Shown piece by piece: positions 43,050 through 51,318 of a stretch of 64,000 nucleotides of DNA; position 1 is the stretch's first letter; each line of letters starts with the position of its first letter. The stretch covers positions 5,721,022-5,785,021 of the forward strand of contig NZ_CP030287.1 in NCBI RefSeq assembly GCF_003287935.1, written 5' to 3'. Origin of the DNA: Streptomyces sp. ICC1 (GTDB lineage Bacteria; Actinomycetota; Actinomycetes; Streptomycetales; Streptomycetaceae). The notes beneath the pieces were generated by a model that saw only the letters and a list, made by a program, of their open reading frames with translations, was not told the DNA's origin and searched no databases. A program made the translations under genes and the position numbers.

Positions 43050-43775
43050 GTGAGTCAGCCGGAGATGCAGCCCGAGGGGCCACCCCGGGATCCCGCAGAG
43101 GACGGCGACCTCACCGGGCGGCCGTTCCCTCTCGGGGACTGGGGCGAGCCCGCCGAGCGGCTCGACGAGCTCTACCGGCGGGTCGAGGCCGACGCGCTGC
43201 GCACCGCCGAGTGGTACCTGTCCGACCGGGCGTGGAAGCGCCGGGGCGCCCGGATCCTGCGGGCCGCGGCGGCCGTGGGAGCGGTCGCGGGCGCCTCGAT
43301 GCCGCTGCTGGAACTGACCGGCTCGGCGCCCGGCGCGGCCTCGTACGGCTACCTCTCGCTCCTCCTGGCGGCGGCCTGCCTGGCCTGCGACCGGTTCTTC
43401 GGCCTGACCTCGGGCTGGATGCGGGACGTGGCGACGGCGCAGGCCGTGCAGCGGCGTCTGCAGACCCTCCAGTTCGACTGGGCCTCGGAGAACGTGCGGG
43501 AGGTCCTGGGCCCCACGGAGGGCACGGCGAGCGAGGCGGCGGAACGATGTCTCACCGTGCTGCGCCGGTTCTCGGAGGACGTCACCGAACTCGTGCGGTC
43601 CGAGACCGCGGAGTGGATGGTCGAGTTCAGCTCGGGCCCCGCGCCGCTGGTGATGCAGTCCCTGGGGGCGAACGGGGCGCGCTCGGACGCCTACGTCCCG
43701 CCAACCCGCTTCCCGCTCCCCCCCGGCACCCGCCCGAACATGCCCCGCCAAAGACCGCCGGAGCAGCCGCGCTGA
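43050..43775 (+). CDS. SLATT-domain membrane protein
   Basis: A 241-residue protein with two transmembrane helices (about residues 76-92 and 99-118) between an N-terminal soluble part (AEWYLSDRAWKRRGARILRA) and a C-terminal helical region ending in a Pro/Arg tail. This is the arrangement of SLATT proteins, predicted pore-forming effectors in nucleotide-signalling defence, but no nucleotide cyclase or SLOG gene is adjacent. GTG 43050 follows GAGGGAG. ATG 42990 in the same frame has AGGAAGA and would add 20 basic residues. Divergent from ybaB; the leader region contains four GCGCAC-type repeats (42964, 42992, 43002, 43010). Confidence 0.75.
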   Translation: MSQPEMQPEGPPRDPAEDGDLTGRPFPLGDWGEPAERLDELYRRVEADALRTAEWYLSDRAWKRRGARILRAAAAVGAVAGASMPLLELTGSAPGAASYGYLSLLLAAACLACDRFFGLTSGWMRDVATAQAVQRRLQTLQFDWASENVREVLGPTEGTASEAAERCLTVLRRFSEDVTELVRSETAEWMVEFSSGPAPLVMQSLGANGARSDAYVPPTRFPLPPGTRPNMPRQRPPEQPR

Positions 43776-43830
43776 ATCCGGCTGGATCCAGCTGAATGCG
43801 GCTGGATGCGGCTGGATCCGGCTGAATGCG
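43771..43830 (+). repeat. Six tandem 10-bp repeats at the end of the SLATT gene
   Basis: Units GCTGAATCCG, GCTGGATCCA, GCTGAATGCG, GCTGGATGCG, GCTGGATCCG, GCTGAATGCG run without gaps. The first holds the stop codon and the array leads into the terminator at 43834. Same style as the decamers at 3490. Confidence 0.85.
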
Positions 43831-43833
43831 GTC

Positions 43834-43870
43834 CCGCCGGGGCGGGGCGGGGACGGCTCCGCCCCGGCGG
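43834..43870. terminator. Bidirectional terminator after the SLATT gene
   Basis: CCGCCGGGGCGG (43834-43845) pairs perfectly with CCGCCCCGGCGG (43859-43870), 13-nt loop, between convergent genes. Confidence 0.8.
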
Positions 43871-43880
43871 ACGGGCCCCG

Positions 43881-44531
43881 TCAGCTGAAGATGATCATCG
43901 AGCCCTGCCCGAGGCTCCGCGTGGCCGCCGCGTGCAGGCCCAGCCACACGTGCCGCTCCCGGGCGAAGGGGCTGTCGTCGTACGGGATCGGCCCCGCCGG
44001 CTCCTCCAGCGACGTCGGCCGCCCCGGCGGGGCGGGCGCCACGGGCGGGTTCCCCGGGTCTATCCCGATCGCGGGAGCCACCACCGCCAGCTCCCGCAGC
44101 AGCCCCTGGGCCGACCCCAGCGGGCCGCCACCGGCCAGCAGCTCCTCATTCGCCAGCGGCACCGCGAAGTCCACCGGGACATAGGCGCCCGCGTGGTCGT
44201 AGTGCCACACCAGGTGCGACTGCTGGGCCGTCGACTCGAACATCTCCAGCAGCTGCTCGTAGTCCCCGCCCAGCTCGTCCACCGGCGTCACCGGCAGCCC
44301 GCAGAGCTGGAGCAGGTACGCCCGGCGCAGGAAGTGCAGGGCGTCGTAGTCGAAACCGGCCACCGGGGCGACGTCCCCGGACAGGCCCGGCATGTACGCG
44401 AACACCGGCACGGACGGCAGTCCGGCCTCGCCCAGCGCCTTGTCGTACGAGGCGATCTCTTCCGCGAAGGGATTGTCGGGGCTGTGGCACAGCACGTCGA
44501 CAAGGGGGACCAGCCACAGGTCACAGGCCAC
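43881..44531 (-). CDS. Conserved hypothetical protein
   Basis: A 216-residue soluble protein that I do not recognise. It starts VACDLWLVPLVDVLCHSPDN and has an acidic, aromatic core (FDYDALHFLRRAYLLQLCGL; LVWHYDHAGAYVPVDFAVPL) and a Pro-rich C-terminal third. No signal peptide, membrane helix or catalytic motif is clear. GTG 44531 follows GGAGG. It lies 87 bases downstream of the glycosyltransferase fusion on the same strand and beside the SLATT gene terminator. Confidence 0.7.
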   Translation of the reverse strand: MACDLWLVPLVDVLCHSPDNPFAEEIASYDKALGEAGLPSVPVFAYMPGLSGDVAPVAGFDYDALHFLRRAYLLQLCGLPVTPVDELGGDYEQLLEMFESTAQQSHLVWHYDHAGAYVPVDFAVPLANEELLAGGGPLGSAQGLLRELAVVAPAIGIDPGNPPVAPAPPGRPTSLEEPAGPIPYDDSPFARERHVWLGLHAAATRSLGQGSMIIFS

Positions 44532-44617
44532 GCGGCCTCCGATCAGTCGTTGCCGCCGTTCCGGCCAGCGTAGTGCGCCGGACACGCTCCGCGAAGGGGT
44601 GAGCAGAACCTCGCAGG

Positions 44618-47263
44618 CTACGGCGCCCCCGGACCCACCCGCCAGACCCACGCGTCGAGCACCTTCTCCGGCGCCCGGCCCAGCAGTCCGCTGAGCAGGT
44701 CCCGCAGCTGCGTGTCCCGCTCCTGGACGGGCAGGACGACCGCGCCCGCCTTCCAGTACTCCAGGTCCTGGCGGGCCTGGGCCTGCCAGGCCGGAGTGAC
44801 CTCGGGCGGCTGCGCGCCGTATCGGACGTCGCGCAGGAGGTTCGAGAGGTGCCTCGGGGTGGCCCCGTAGATGCCGATCCGGTCGGGTCCCCACGGGCCG
44901 TTGAAGTAGCCGCCGGCCAGCCGGAAGCCGAAGTCCGCCTCCACCTGCCAGTGCAGCGCGTCCGCCTGGCCCGGGTCCGGCAGCGGCACCGGAACGAGTG
45001 CCTCGCCGTCCTTGACGTAGTCCTTCCACGACCCGGAGGTGATGAAGGCGGGAACCGGCGCGCGCTCCCGGACGGTCAGCGGCAGCGGCAGGATCGGGAT
45101 CAGCGCGGCCGCCGCCCCGAGCAGGCCCAGGGTGCGCAGCTCGCGGGTCCGCAGGCGCACGATCCGGTCGAGCGCGAGGGCGAGCAGGATGCCGAGGATC
45201 GGGGCGCAGACCATGGCCACGCGCCCCTCGATGACCGACTCGAAGAGCGGCAGCTTGATCATCAGCCGCCAGGGGCCCGGCAGCACGATCTCCGTGTGCG
45301 GTACGGGCACCCACGGTCCGAGCGACAGCAGCAGCGTCACGAACCCGGTGATCGCGAGGGCCCGTACGGTCCTGCTGCGCCACAGCCACACGCAGACGGC
45401 GACGCCGAAGGCCAGCAGGGGCCAGCCGTAGAAGGCGTTCTGCTCGGTGGTGTTCAGCGAGAGGCGGGCGGCCGTCTCGGGGTCGCCGAAGAGCGAGCGC
45501 CCGGCGTACTCGATCAGGGCGCGCGGGCTGTTCCCGGCGTTGTCCCCGTGCAGGATCGCGTGGTAGCTCTGCGGGCCGAAGAACTGCCAGAACAGCGGGA
45601 CGACCACCAGCGGCAGGCAGACGGCGAGGGCGACGACCAGGCCCGCGCCCAGCGGGCGCGCGGCGGCGAGGGCGCGGCGGCGGTCCACGAGGAGGTAGGC
45701 CAGGCAGAACACCAGCATGCCGAGCGCGGCGATGAGCAGCGGCTCCTCGCCGATGAAGATCTGGTACGTCGCGAACAGCCCGAGCAGGACCCCGTCCCGG
45801 GTCGCGCCGCGACCCCTGCGGTGCGGTTCGCACAGGCGCAGGGCCCGGTCGACGATCAGCGGGATCATGAACAGGACGACGAAGTTCGGGTGGCCGTTGG
45901 CGTGCGAGACCATCGGCGGCGCGAAGGCGGCGAGCGCCCCGCCCGCGGCGGCGGCCCAGCGGCTGCGCACGAGGCGGCGGCGGATCAGCCAGTACCAGGT
46001 CCAGGCGCTGGCGGCCATGCCGAGGGTGAGGACCAGGGCGAAGGTGACGGTCGCGCCGAAGAGCAGGGTGACGGGGATCAGCGGGACGTTCAGGCCGAGC
46101 ATGGTGGCGTTGGCCATGAGGTTCACGCCGTCCGGCATGCCCTGGGCGAAGGTGAAGAGCGGATTGCGCAGGTGGGTGACGTTGTCGGTGGTGACGCCGA
46201 CGAACCACTCCCACTGGTTCTGGTCCTGGAGGGCGTCCGCGAGGTAGCTGCCGTCCAGGTCCGCCCACAGGCCCTGGAACACGTAGAGGGAGAGGGCGAG
46301 GAAGGCGGCGGCGACGGCGAGGCCGCCGGCGTTCAGGCGCAGCAGCTCGCCGAGTGCCAGGCGCAGCCCGCCGGCGGTGCGGCGGGGGCGAGGACGGGTG
46401 GTGCGTACGGGGCCTGCGGCGCGGGCGGGGTCGGCGGTGCGGGCCGGGTCTGCGGTGCGGGCCGGGTCTGCGGTGCCGGGGGCGCGGTTCAGCGGGACCT
46501 CGGCCACGTGCCAGCCCTGGCGGCGGATCCAGCGCAGGACCTCGGCGTCGATGGCGGGGCCGTCGAGGGTGGAGGCGCCGAAGGCGGCGCGGGCGCGGTC
46601 GCCGTCGAAGAGGGCGAAGCCGCAGGTGTCGGCGCGGAAGCCCGGTATGCCGGGGATGCCGATGGCGCGGACCAGGCGGTTCCCGGACCGGCCGAGGACC
46701 GCGGCGGGGGCGCCGTCCGGATCCGGGCCGTCCAGCTCGCGCTCCAGGCGGGCCAGCTCGTCGAGCGGCGTCGTGAGGCCGGCGTCGGTGATCAGCACCC
46801 GCCGGCCGGCGGACGCGAGCACTCCGGCACGCAGTGCGGTCCCCTTGCCGCCGGGGCGCGGATGTCCCGCGGCGGGGTGGCCGGGCTCGTGGTCGGGCTC
46901 GTCGGCGGCGGCGTGGTCGGCGCCGTGGTCGGCCGGGCGGACCAGCCGGATCCGCGGCTCGTCGGCTGCCGCGGCCAGGACGGTACCGGCCGGGCCGTCG
47001 CCGTCATCGACGACCACGACGACGAGCTCCCAGGCGCCGGGCCCCGTGCCGAGCAGGGCGTCGAGCCGGCCGGGAGCGGCGGCGAGGGTCCCGCCGATGC
47101 GGTCGTCCCCGCCGAGGACGGGGACGACGACGGAGAGGCCGACGTCACCGAGCCAGGGCGTCCGGGGCCGGGCCGGCCGGCCCGCGCTGCCCGTCTGGTC
47201 CGCGCGGTCCTCGCGGTCGGCCTGGTCCGCGTGGTCGGCCGTCACGCCGTTCTCGCCGTTCAC
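44618..47263 (-). CDS. Glycosyltransferase fused to large membrane domain
   Basis: An 881-residue two-part protein. Residues about 40-255 resemble a GT2 nucleotide-sugar domain (VGLSVVVPVLGGDDRIGGTL; LITDAGLTTPLDELARLE; FRADTCGFALFDGDRARAAF). After a linker with three ADPART-type repeats, residues about 330-700 form ten or more transmembrane helices in a GT-C-like arrangement (LYVFQGLWADLDGSYLADAL; PPMVSHANGHPNFVVLF). An external C-terminal domain ends at VWRVGPGAP. It may make and use a polyprenyl-linked sugar. GTG 47263 overlaps the gntR stop by four bases. Confidence 0.7.
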   Translation of the reverse strand: MNGENGVTADHADQADREDRADQTGSAGRPARPRTPWLGDVGLSVVVPVLGGDDRIGGTLAAAPGRLDALLGTGPGAWELVVVVVDDGDGPAGTVLAAAADEPRIRLVRPADHGADHAAADEPDHEPGHPAAGHPRPGGKGTALRAGVLASAGRRVLITDAGLTTPLDELARLERELDGPDPDGAPAAVLGRSGNRLVRAIGIPGIPGFRADTCGFALFDGDRARAAFGASTLDGPAIDAEVLRWIRRQGWHVAEVPLNRAPGTADPARTADPARTADPARAAGPVRTTRPRPRRTAGGLRLALGELLRLNAGGLAVAAAFLALSLYVFQGLWADLDGSYLADALQDQNQWEWFVGVTTDNVTHLRNPLFTFAQGMPDGVNLMANATMLGLNVPLIPVTLLFGATVTFALVLTLGMAASAWTWYWLIRRRLVRSRWAAAAGGALAAFAPPMVSHANGHPNFVVLFMIPLIVDRALRLCEPHRRGRGATRDGVLLGLFATYQIFIGEEPLLIAALGMLVFCLAYLLVDRRRALAAARPLGAGLVVALAVCLPLVVVPLFWQFFGPQSYHAILHGDNAGNSPRALIEYAGRSLFGDPETAARLSLNTTEQNAFYGWPLLAFGVAVCVWLWRSRTVRALAITGFVTLLLSLGPWVPVPHTEIVLPGPWRLMIKLPLFESVIEGRVAMVCAPILGILLALALDRIVRLRTRELRTLGLLGAAAALIPILPLPLTVRERAPVPAFITSGSWKDYVKDGEALVPVPLPDPGQADALHWQVEADFGFRLAGGYFNGPWGPDRIGIYGATPRHLSNLLRDVRYGAQPPEVTPAWQAQARQDLEYWKAGAVVLPVQERDTQLRDLLSGLLGRAPEKVLDAWVWRVGPGAP
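46420..46473. repeat. Three 18-bp repeats inside the fusion gene
   Basis: GCGGGCCGGGTCTGCGGT occurs at 46438 and 46456 with a variant at 46420, encoding the repeated ADPART residues in the linker between the two domains. Confidence 0.75.
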
Positions 47264-47946
47264 GGGCCGGCCGCCTTCGGCCGCAGGCCCGCGGCCCAGT
47301 CCAGACCGTGCTGGTTGTACGCGTGCACGAGGCGGCGTACCTCCTCGGCGTCCGCGCGGGTGACCGCGTCGATCAGTTCGTTGTGGCCGGACCACAAGCC
47401 GGTGCGCAGGTCCGGTTGGGCCTTCAGGTACGGGACCGCGAAGACCCAGCACTGCACGCGGAGCCGGTGCAGGAACTCGGAGATGTAGGTGTTGCCGACC
47501 AGCCCGCTCAACTCCCTCCAGAAGCGCAGGTCGTAGCCGATCAGCACTTCGAGCGAGCCGCTCAGCGCGGCCCGCCGCGCCTCCTCCCCCCGACGGCGCA
47601 CCGAGACGAGCCGCTCCCCGGTGCCGGGGGCGGTGCCGCGTTCCACGAGTCGGCGGAAGATCCCTTCCACGATCAGCGTACGAGCCTCGATCATGCCCCG
47701 GAAATCCTCCACGGAGAAGACTCGGACGCGGAAGCCGCGGTGCTGGACGGAGTCGAGCAGGCCTTGTCCGGAGAGGTCGACCAGGGCCTCGCGGACGGGG
47801 GTCGCGGAGACCTCGTACTGCTCGGCGATCTGCTTGACGGTGAATTCCATGCCCGGCGGCAGACGTCCCGCGAGCACCTCGTCGCGCAGCGCGTCCGCGA
47901 TCTGCCGGCGAAGTGTGTTGCGGTTGACAGCGCCGCTGCCTGACAT
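47260..47946 (-). CDS. GntR-family (FCD) regulator
   Basis: A 228-residue FadR-type regulator: winged helix at about residues 8-72 (LRRQIADALRDEVLAGRLPP; EQYEVSATPVREALVDLS) and an all-helical FCD ligand-binding domain (GMIEARTLIVEGIFRRLVER; SGLVGNTYISEFLHRLRVQ). It is translationally coupled to the large glycosyltransferase fusion gene and lies directly downstream of the aminotransferase gene, so either could be its target. A GCTA-N8-TAGC element sits upstream at 48022. Confidence 0.9.
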   Translation of the reverse strand: MSGSGAVNRNTLRRQIADALRDEVLAGRLPPGMEFTVKQIAEQYEVSATPVREALVDLSGQGLLDSVQHRGFRVRVFSVEDFRGMIEARTLIVEGIFRRLVERGTAPGTGERLVSVRRRGEEARRAALSGSLEVLIGYDLRFWRELSGLVGNTYISEFLHRLRVQCWVFAVPYLKAQPDLRTGLWSGHNELIDAVTRADAEEVRRLVHAYNQHGLDWAAGLRPKAAGP

Positions 47947-48021
47947 AGGGGTCCGTCTCCATCTGTGGGCTTCGGACACCTTAAGCCAGCCGGAGCGGCT
48001 GAAACCGATCGGTTGATGGCC

Positions 48022-48037
48022 GCTATATGCATTTAGC
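48022..48037. promoter_or_regulatory. Candidate GntR operator
   Basis: GCTATATGCATTTAGC has inverted GCTA/TAGC ends around an ATGCAT core, in an A+T-rich patch 76 bases upstream of gntR and just after the aminotransferase gene. Autoregulation by the FCD regulator is a guess from position and symmetry. Confidence 0.4.
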
Positions 48038-48042
48038 ATCCG

Positions 48043-49560
48043 TTATCCGGACGGTAGAGCGCTCTTTCCTTGATCGTTCAACGTGCGCGGACGCGCCGCG
48101 CCGGGGGCGGCCGGGGAGCAGGCGAGGCCCCGTACGCACGCGCAGGAACGCGTGCGGCCCCGCGCGGGCCCTGTGGGGGCCGTACGCGCGGGGCCGCTGC
48201 GGTGCCTCTGCCCGCGGGCGTGCCGGTCGGCGACGGTCAGGGCGTCGTCCAGCAGGGCCAGGCCCTCCTTCGCGTCTCCCTCGGTGATGTTGCACGGAGG
48301 GACCACGTGCGTCCGGTTCATGTTGACGAAGGGCCACAGTCCGGACGCCTTGCAGGCAGCGGCGAATTCGGCCATCGGCGCGTTGTCCGCACCGGCGGCG
48401 TTGTAGGGAACGAGCGGTTCGCGCGTCTCCTTGTCCCGGACGAGTTCCAGCGCCCAGAAGGTCCCGAGGCCGCGGACCTCGCCGACCGAGGGGTGACGCT
48501 CCGCGATCTCGGCGAGCGCCGGGCCGATCAGGTTCTCGCCGAGGTGGGCGGAGTGCTCGACGATGCCCTCCTCGTCCATGGCGGTGATCGTCGCGACGGC
48601 GGCGGCGCAGGCCAGGGGGTGGCCCGAGTAGGTCAGCCCGCCCGGGTAGGGGCGCGTGGCGAAGGTCTCGGCGATCTCGGCGGAGATCGCGACGCCGCCC
48701 AGCGGGACGTACCCGCTGTTGACACCCTTGGCGAAGGTGATCAGGTCGGGCGTGACGTCGAAGTGCTCGGCGGCGAACCACTTGCCGGTCCGGCCGAATC
48801 CCGACATGACCTCGTCCAGGATGAAGACGATGCCGTGGCGGTCGCAGAGCTCGCGCACGCCGGCCAGGTAGCCGGGGGGCGGGGCCATGATCCCGGCCGT
48901 GCCGGGGACCGACTCCAGGATGATCGCGGCGATCGTCGCCGGACCCTCGAAGGCGATCGTGTCGGCGAGGTGGGTGAGGGCGCGCGCACACTCCTCGGCC
49001 TCGGTCGTCGCGTGGAAGGGCGAGCGGTAGAGGAACGGTCCCCAGAAGTGCACGACGCCGGCGGCGGCCGTGTCCGAGGGCCAGCGGCGCGGGTCGCCGG
49101 TCAGGTTGATCGCGGTGGCGGTGGCGCCGTGGTACGAGCGGTAGGTGGACATCACCTTCTGGCGGCCGGTGTGCAGCCGGGCCATGCGGACGGCGTTCTC
49201 GACGGCCTCGGCGCCGCCGTTGGTGAAGAAGATCTTGTCGAGGTCGCCGGGGGTCCGCTGCGCGATGAGGCGTGCGGCCTCGGAGCGGACGTCGACGGCG
49301 AAACCGGGGGCCAGGGTGCAGAGCGTGGCGGCCTGCTCCTGGATGGCGGCGACGACCTTGGGGTGCTGGTGGCCGATGTTGGTGTTGACCAGCTGGGAGG
49401 CGAAGTCGAGGTAGCGCTTGCCGTCGTAGTCCCAGAAGTACGACCCCTCGGCTTTGGCCACGGCGAGCGGGTCGATCAGGGCCTGGGCGGACCAGGAGTG
49501 GAAGACGTGGGCGCGGTCGGCGGCCTTGACGGTGGCGCCCGAGGTGACGTGAGGGGTCAT
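48043..49560 (-). CDS. Class III PLP-dependent aminotransferase
   Basis: A 505-residue omega-type aminotransferase. Features: VFHSWSAQALIDPLAVAKAEG near the start (core SWSAQALIDPLAVAKAEG), FFTNGGAEAVENAVRMAR for cofactor phosphate, YHGATATA, FILDEVMSGFGRTGK with the PLP-binding Asp, and the Schiff-base lysine in LITFAKGVNSGY. Relatives use beta-alanine, GABA or similar omega-amines. The family ends near LTVADRH (about residue 443); the remaining 60 Arg/Pro/Cys-rich residues are not family sequence and suggest loss of the original stop. A GntR regulator lies downstream. Confidence 0.88.
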   Translation of the reverse strand: MTPHVTSGATVKAADRAHVFHSWSAQALIDPLAVAKAEGSYFWDYDGKRYLDFASQLVNTNIGHQHPKVVAAIQEQAATLCTLAPGFAVDVRSEAARLIAQRTPGDLDKIFFTNGGAEAVENAVRMARLHTGRQKVMSTYRSYHGATATAINLTGDPRRWPSDTAAAGVVHFWGPFLYRSPFHATTEAEECARALTHLADTIAFEGPATIAAIILESVPGTAGIMAPPPGYLAGVRELCDRHGIVFILDEVMSGFGRTGKWFAAEHFDVTPDLITFAKGVNSGYVPLGGVAISAEIAETFATRPYPGGLTYSGHPLACAAAVATITAMDEEGIVEHSAHLGENLIGPALAEIAERHPSVGEVRGLGTFWALELVRDKETREPLVPYNAAGADNAPMAEFAAACKASGLWPFVNMNRTHVVPPCNITEGDAKEGLALLDDALTVADRHARGQRHRSGPARTAPTGPARGRTRSCACVRGLACSPAAPGAARPRTLNDQGKSALPSG

Positions 49561-49628
49561 GCGTTCACGCTAGAAGTCCGCAGGTGGGGAGGGATATCGG
49601 CGGACTGTATGGGGGCCGTCGCTTATAC

Positions 49629-49793
49629 CCGACCGTCCCCACCGAGGCGCCGGCTCCCGCCCCCGTCCCCGCGCGGGCGACCGCACCGCAGCTCGCGGCC
49701 ACCGGCGCCGGTTCGCACGGCGCCGCGGCGGCTCTCGCCTCGGCCCTGGTCCTGGGCGGCGCCATTCTGTACCGCAGGTCCCGTATCGCCTGA
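49629..49793 (+). pseudogene. C-terminal stump of a sortase-anchored (LAXTG) protein
   Basis: The frame encodes a Pro/Ala spacer, then QLAATGAGS, a hydrophobic segment (AAALASALVLGGAILY) and the basic end RRSRIA. This is a complete sortase sorting signal of the LAXTG kind used by Streptomyces SrtE-type enzymes for long chaplins and other wall proteins. No signal peptide or surface domain precedes it; upstream sequence is the aminotransferase promoter region. It is therefore the 3' remnant of a deleted gene. Confidence 0.7.
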
Positions 49794-49968
49794 CGGCAAT
49801 ACCGGTAATCAGAAGAAATATCGGCCGGAGAGTCCCTTGTCGGATTCTCCGGCCGTTGCCGTGTTCGGTTCCGCGTTTCCGCAACGGCGGGGAATCGTTA
49901 GCCAGGACGAAAGCGGCATGCCGGTCGCCGCTGACACCCTTGTCCACGAAAGAAGAGGATTTTCGATA

Positions 49969-50310
49969 ATGAAGCTCTCGAAGGTAGCCGCCGCGGTCGT
50001 CGGGTCCGTCGCCGCCCTCGGCGCCGCCACTCCCGCCTTCGCCACCGAGGCTCCGGCCGTCCCCATGAGCCTGACGAGCGGGCTCACGGAGACCCTGGGC
50101 GCCGTGAACCCGGTCTCGGAGGCGCTCCCGCAGACGGTGGGCAACGGGCTGGCCGAACAGGGCGAGAGCGTCCAGAAGGTCATGACCACCGTGCAGAAGG
50201 TCAACGAGGTCCGCAACGGTGCGCCGGGCGAGGTCATGAAGCTGGCGAACGGGGCCACCCAGGCCTCGCCGCTGCTCGGCGGGGTGAAGCTCAACGGCGG
50301 CGCCAACTGA
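49969..50310 (+). CDS. Small secreted protein near chaplin/rodlin genes
   Basis: A 113-residue exported protein with signal peptide MKLSKVAAAVVGSVAALGAA, likely cut after AFA near residue 26. The mature part is helical and Gln/Val/Asn-rich (VGNGLAEQGESVQKVMTTVQ; VNEVRNGAPGEVMKLANGAT) with no cysteines. AGAGGA precedes ATG 49969. I do not recognise a named family; its neighbours suggest a cell-surface or spore-coat role. A long hairpin terminates the gene at 50339. Confidence 0.8.
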   Translation: MKLSKVAAAVVGSVAALGAATPAFATEAPAVPMSLTSGLTETLGAVNPVSEALPQTVGNGLAEQGESVQKVMTTVQKVNEVRNGAPGEVMKLANGATQASPLLGGVKLNGGAN

Positions 50311-50338
50311 CGGGTCCGACCCGCTCTCCCGCCGACAC

Positions 50339-50378
50339 GACTGTGGGCGCCACCGGCAGAGCCGGGGCGCCCACAGTC
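50339..50378. terminator. Bidirectional terminator between secreted gene and chaplin
   Basis: GACTGTGGGCGCC (50339-50351) pairs perfectly with 50366-50378, and an inner CCGGC/GCCGG extends the stem to an AGA loop with one bulged A. Confidence 0.87.
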
Positions 50379-50396
50379 GGTTTGGTGCGTACGACG

Positions 50397-50636
50397 TCAG
50401 TCGTTGACGCAGGTGTTGCCGAACGCCGGGTTCAGCGCACCGATCACGTTGACGGAGTTGCCGCAGACGTTGATCGGGACGTGGACCGGGACCTGAGCCA
50501 GGTTGCCCGAGAGGACACCGGGGGAACCCACGGCCGCGCCCTCGGCCGACGAGTCGGCCATAGCGGAGCCGGCGGCACCGGCCGCGGCGAGACCAGCGGT
50601 GGCCAGGACCAGGGCGGCCTTCTTGGCAGTGTTCAT
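50397..50636 (-). CDS. Short chaplin
   Basis: A 79-residue short chaplin. The signal peptide should be cut after SAMA near residue 27. The chaplin domain follows: GSPGVLSGNLAQVPVHVPIN, then CGNSVNVIGALNPAFGNTCV, with the two conserved cysteines at 58 and 76. Chaplins self-assemble into amyloid films that lower surface tension and coat aerial hyphae and spores. GAAGGTG precedes ATG 50636. It is closest in pattern to ChpH-type short chaplins; I do not assign a letter. Expression is expected during aerial growth. Confidence 0.95.
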   Translation of the reverse strand: MNTAKKAALVLATAGLAAAGAAGSAMADSSAEGAAVGSPGVLSGNLAQVPVHVPINVCGNSVNVIGALNPAFGNTCVND

Positions 50637-50781
50637 GGGAAGTGCACCTTCTCTTCGATGTTCTGCCCCGATTTCGAGGCTCACATCGAGCGAAACGGTC
50701 CAGCATCCCAGACGACACGGTTCCGCACGCGATCAGACCTGTTCAGCCCAATGGTCGTCACCGCGTGCGGGTCCGGATCGC

Positions 50782-51318
50782 CTACGGGAGGAAGTCCGCG
50801 AGGTCGGGGACCGTGTCGAGCGGCGGCAGCGCCGGCGTGGCCGGTACGCCGGGTACTGCGGGTACTGCGGGTACCGCGGGCACTCCCGGTACGGCGGGCA
50901 CCGCTCCCGCGGGTGGGACCGCGGGAGCGGAGACCGGGAGGTCGGGGATCGGGATGTCCGGAATCGCGGGGATCTCCGGAATCGCCGGGAGCGGCAGGTT
51001 CGGGATCGCCGGGATCTCGGGCATGGCCGGGAGCGCGGGCAGCTTGATCTCGGGGATCTTGACCCCCGGCAGCAGGGTGCCCAGGCTCTTCGTCAGGTCC
51101 GCCAGGATCTTGGAGACGGAGGCGAGCAGGTCGTCGAGCGGACCCGCCGCCGCCACCCTCTCCTCGATCCGCTCCCGGGCGGCCGCCACGCGGGACTCGG
51201 CGGCACCGGCACCTTCGGCGGCGCCCGCGGGGGCAGCCGCGCCGGCGAGTATGACAACCGTCAGGGCCGTGGGGACGAGGACGCGGATGCGGAAGCGGGA
51301 GGCGTTGGTGTGGTGCAT
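50782..51318 (-). CDS. Secreted IPxIP/VPxVP-repeat protein
   Basis: A 178-residue exported protein with a signal peptide ending near APAGAAEG (about residue 34), a helical Ala/Glu/Arg segment (ESRVAAARERIEERVAAAGP), and then about 100 residues with proline every third position: PEIPAIPNLPLPAIPEIPAI followed by PAVPGVPAVPAVPAVPGVPA. It ends DTVPDLADFLP. No family is recognised. The x-P-x pattern implies an extended polyproline-type rod, plausible for a wall-spanning or surface-layer protein. It diverges from the rodlin gene. Confidence 0.8.
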   Translation of the reverse strand: MHHTNASRFRIRVLVPTALTVVILAGAAAPAGAAEGAGAAESRVAAARERIEERVAAAGPLDDLLASVSKILADLTKSLGTLLPGVKIPEIKLPALPAMPEIPAIPNLPLPAIPEIPAIPDIPIPDLPVSAPAVPPAGAVPAVPGVPAVPAVPAVPGVPATPALPPLDTVPDLADFLP

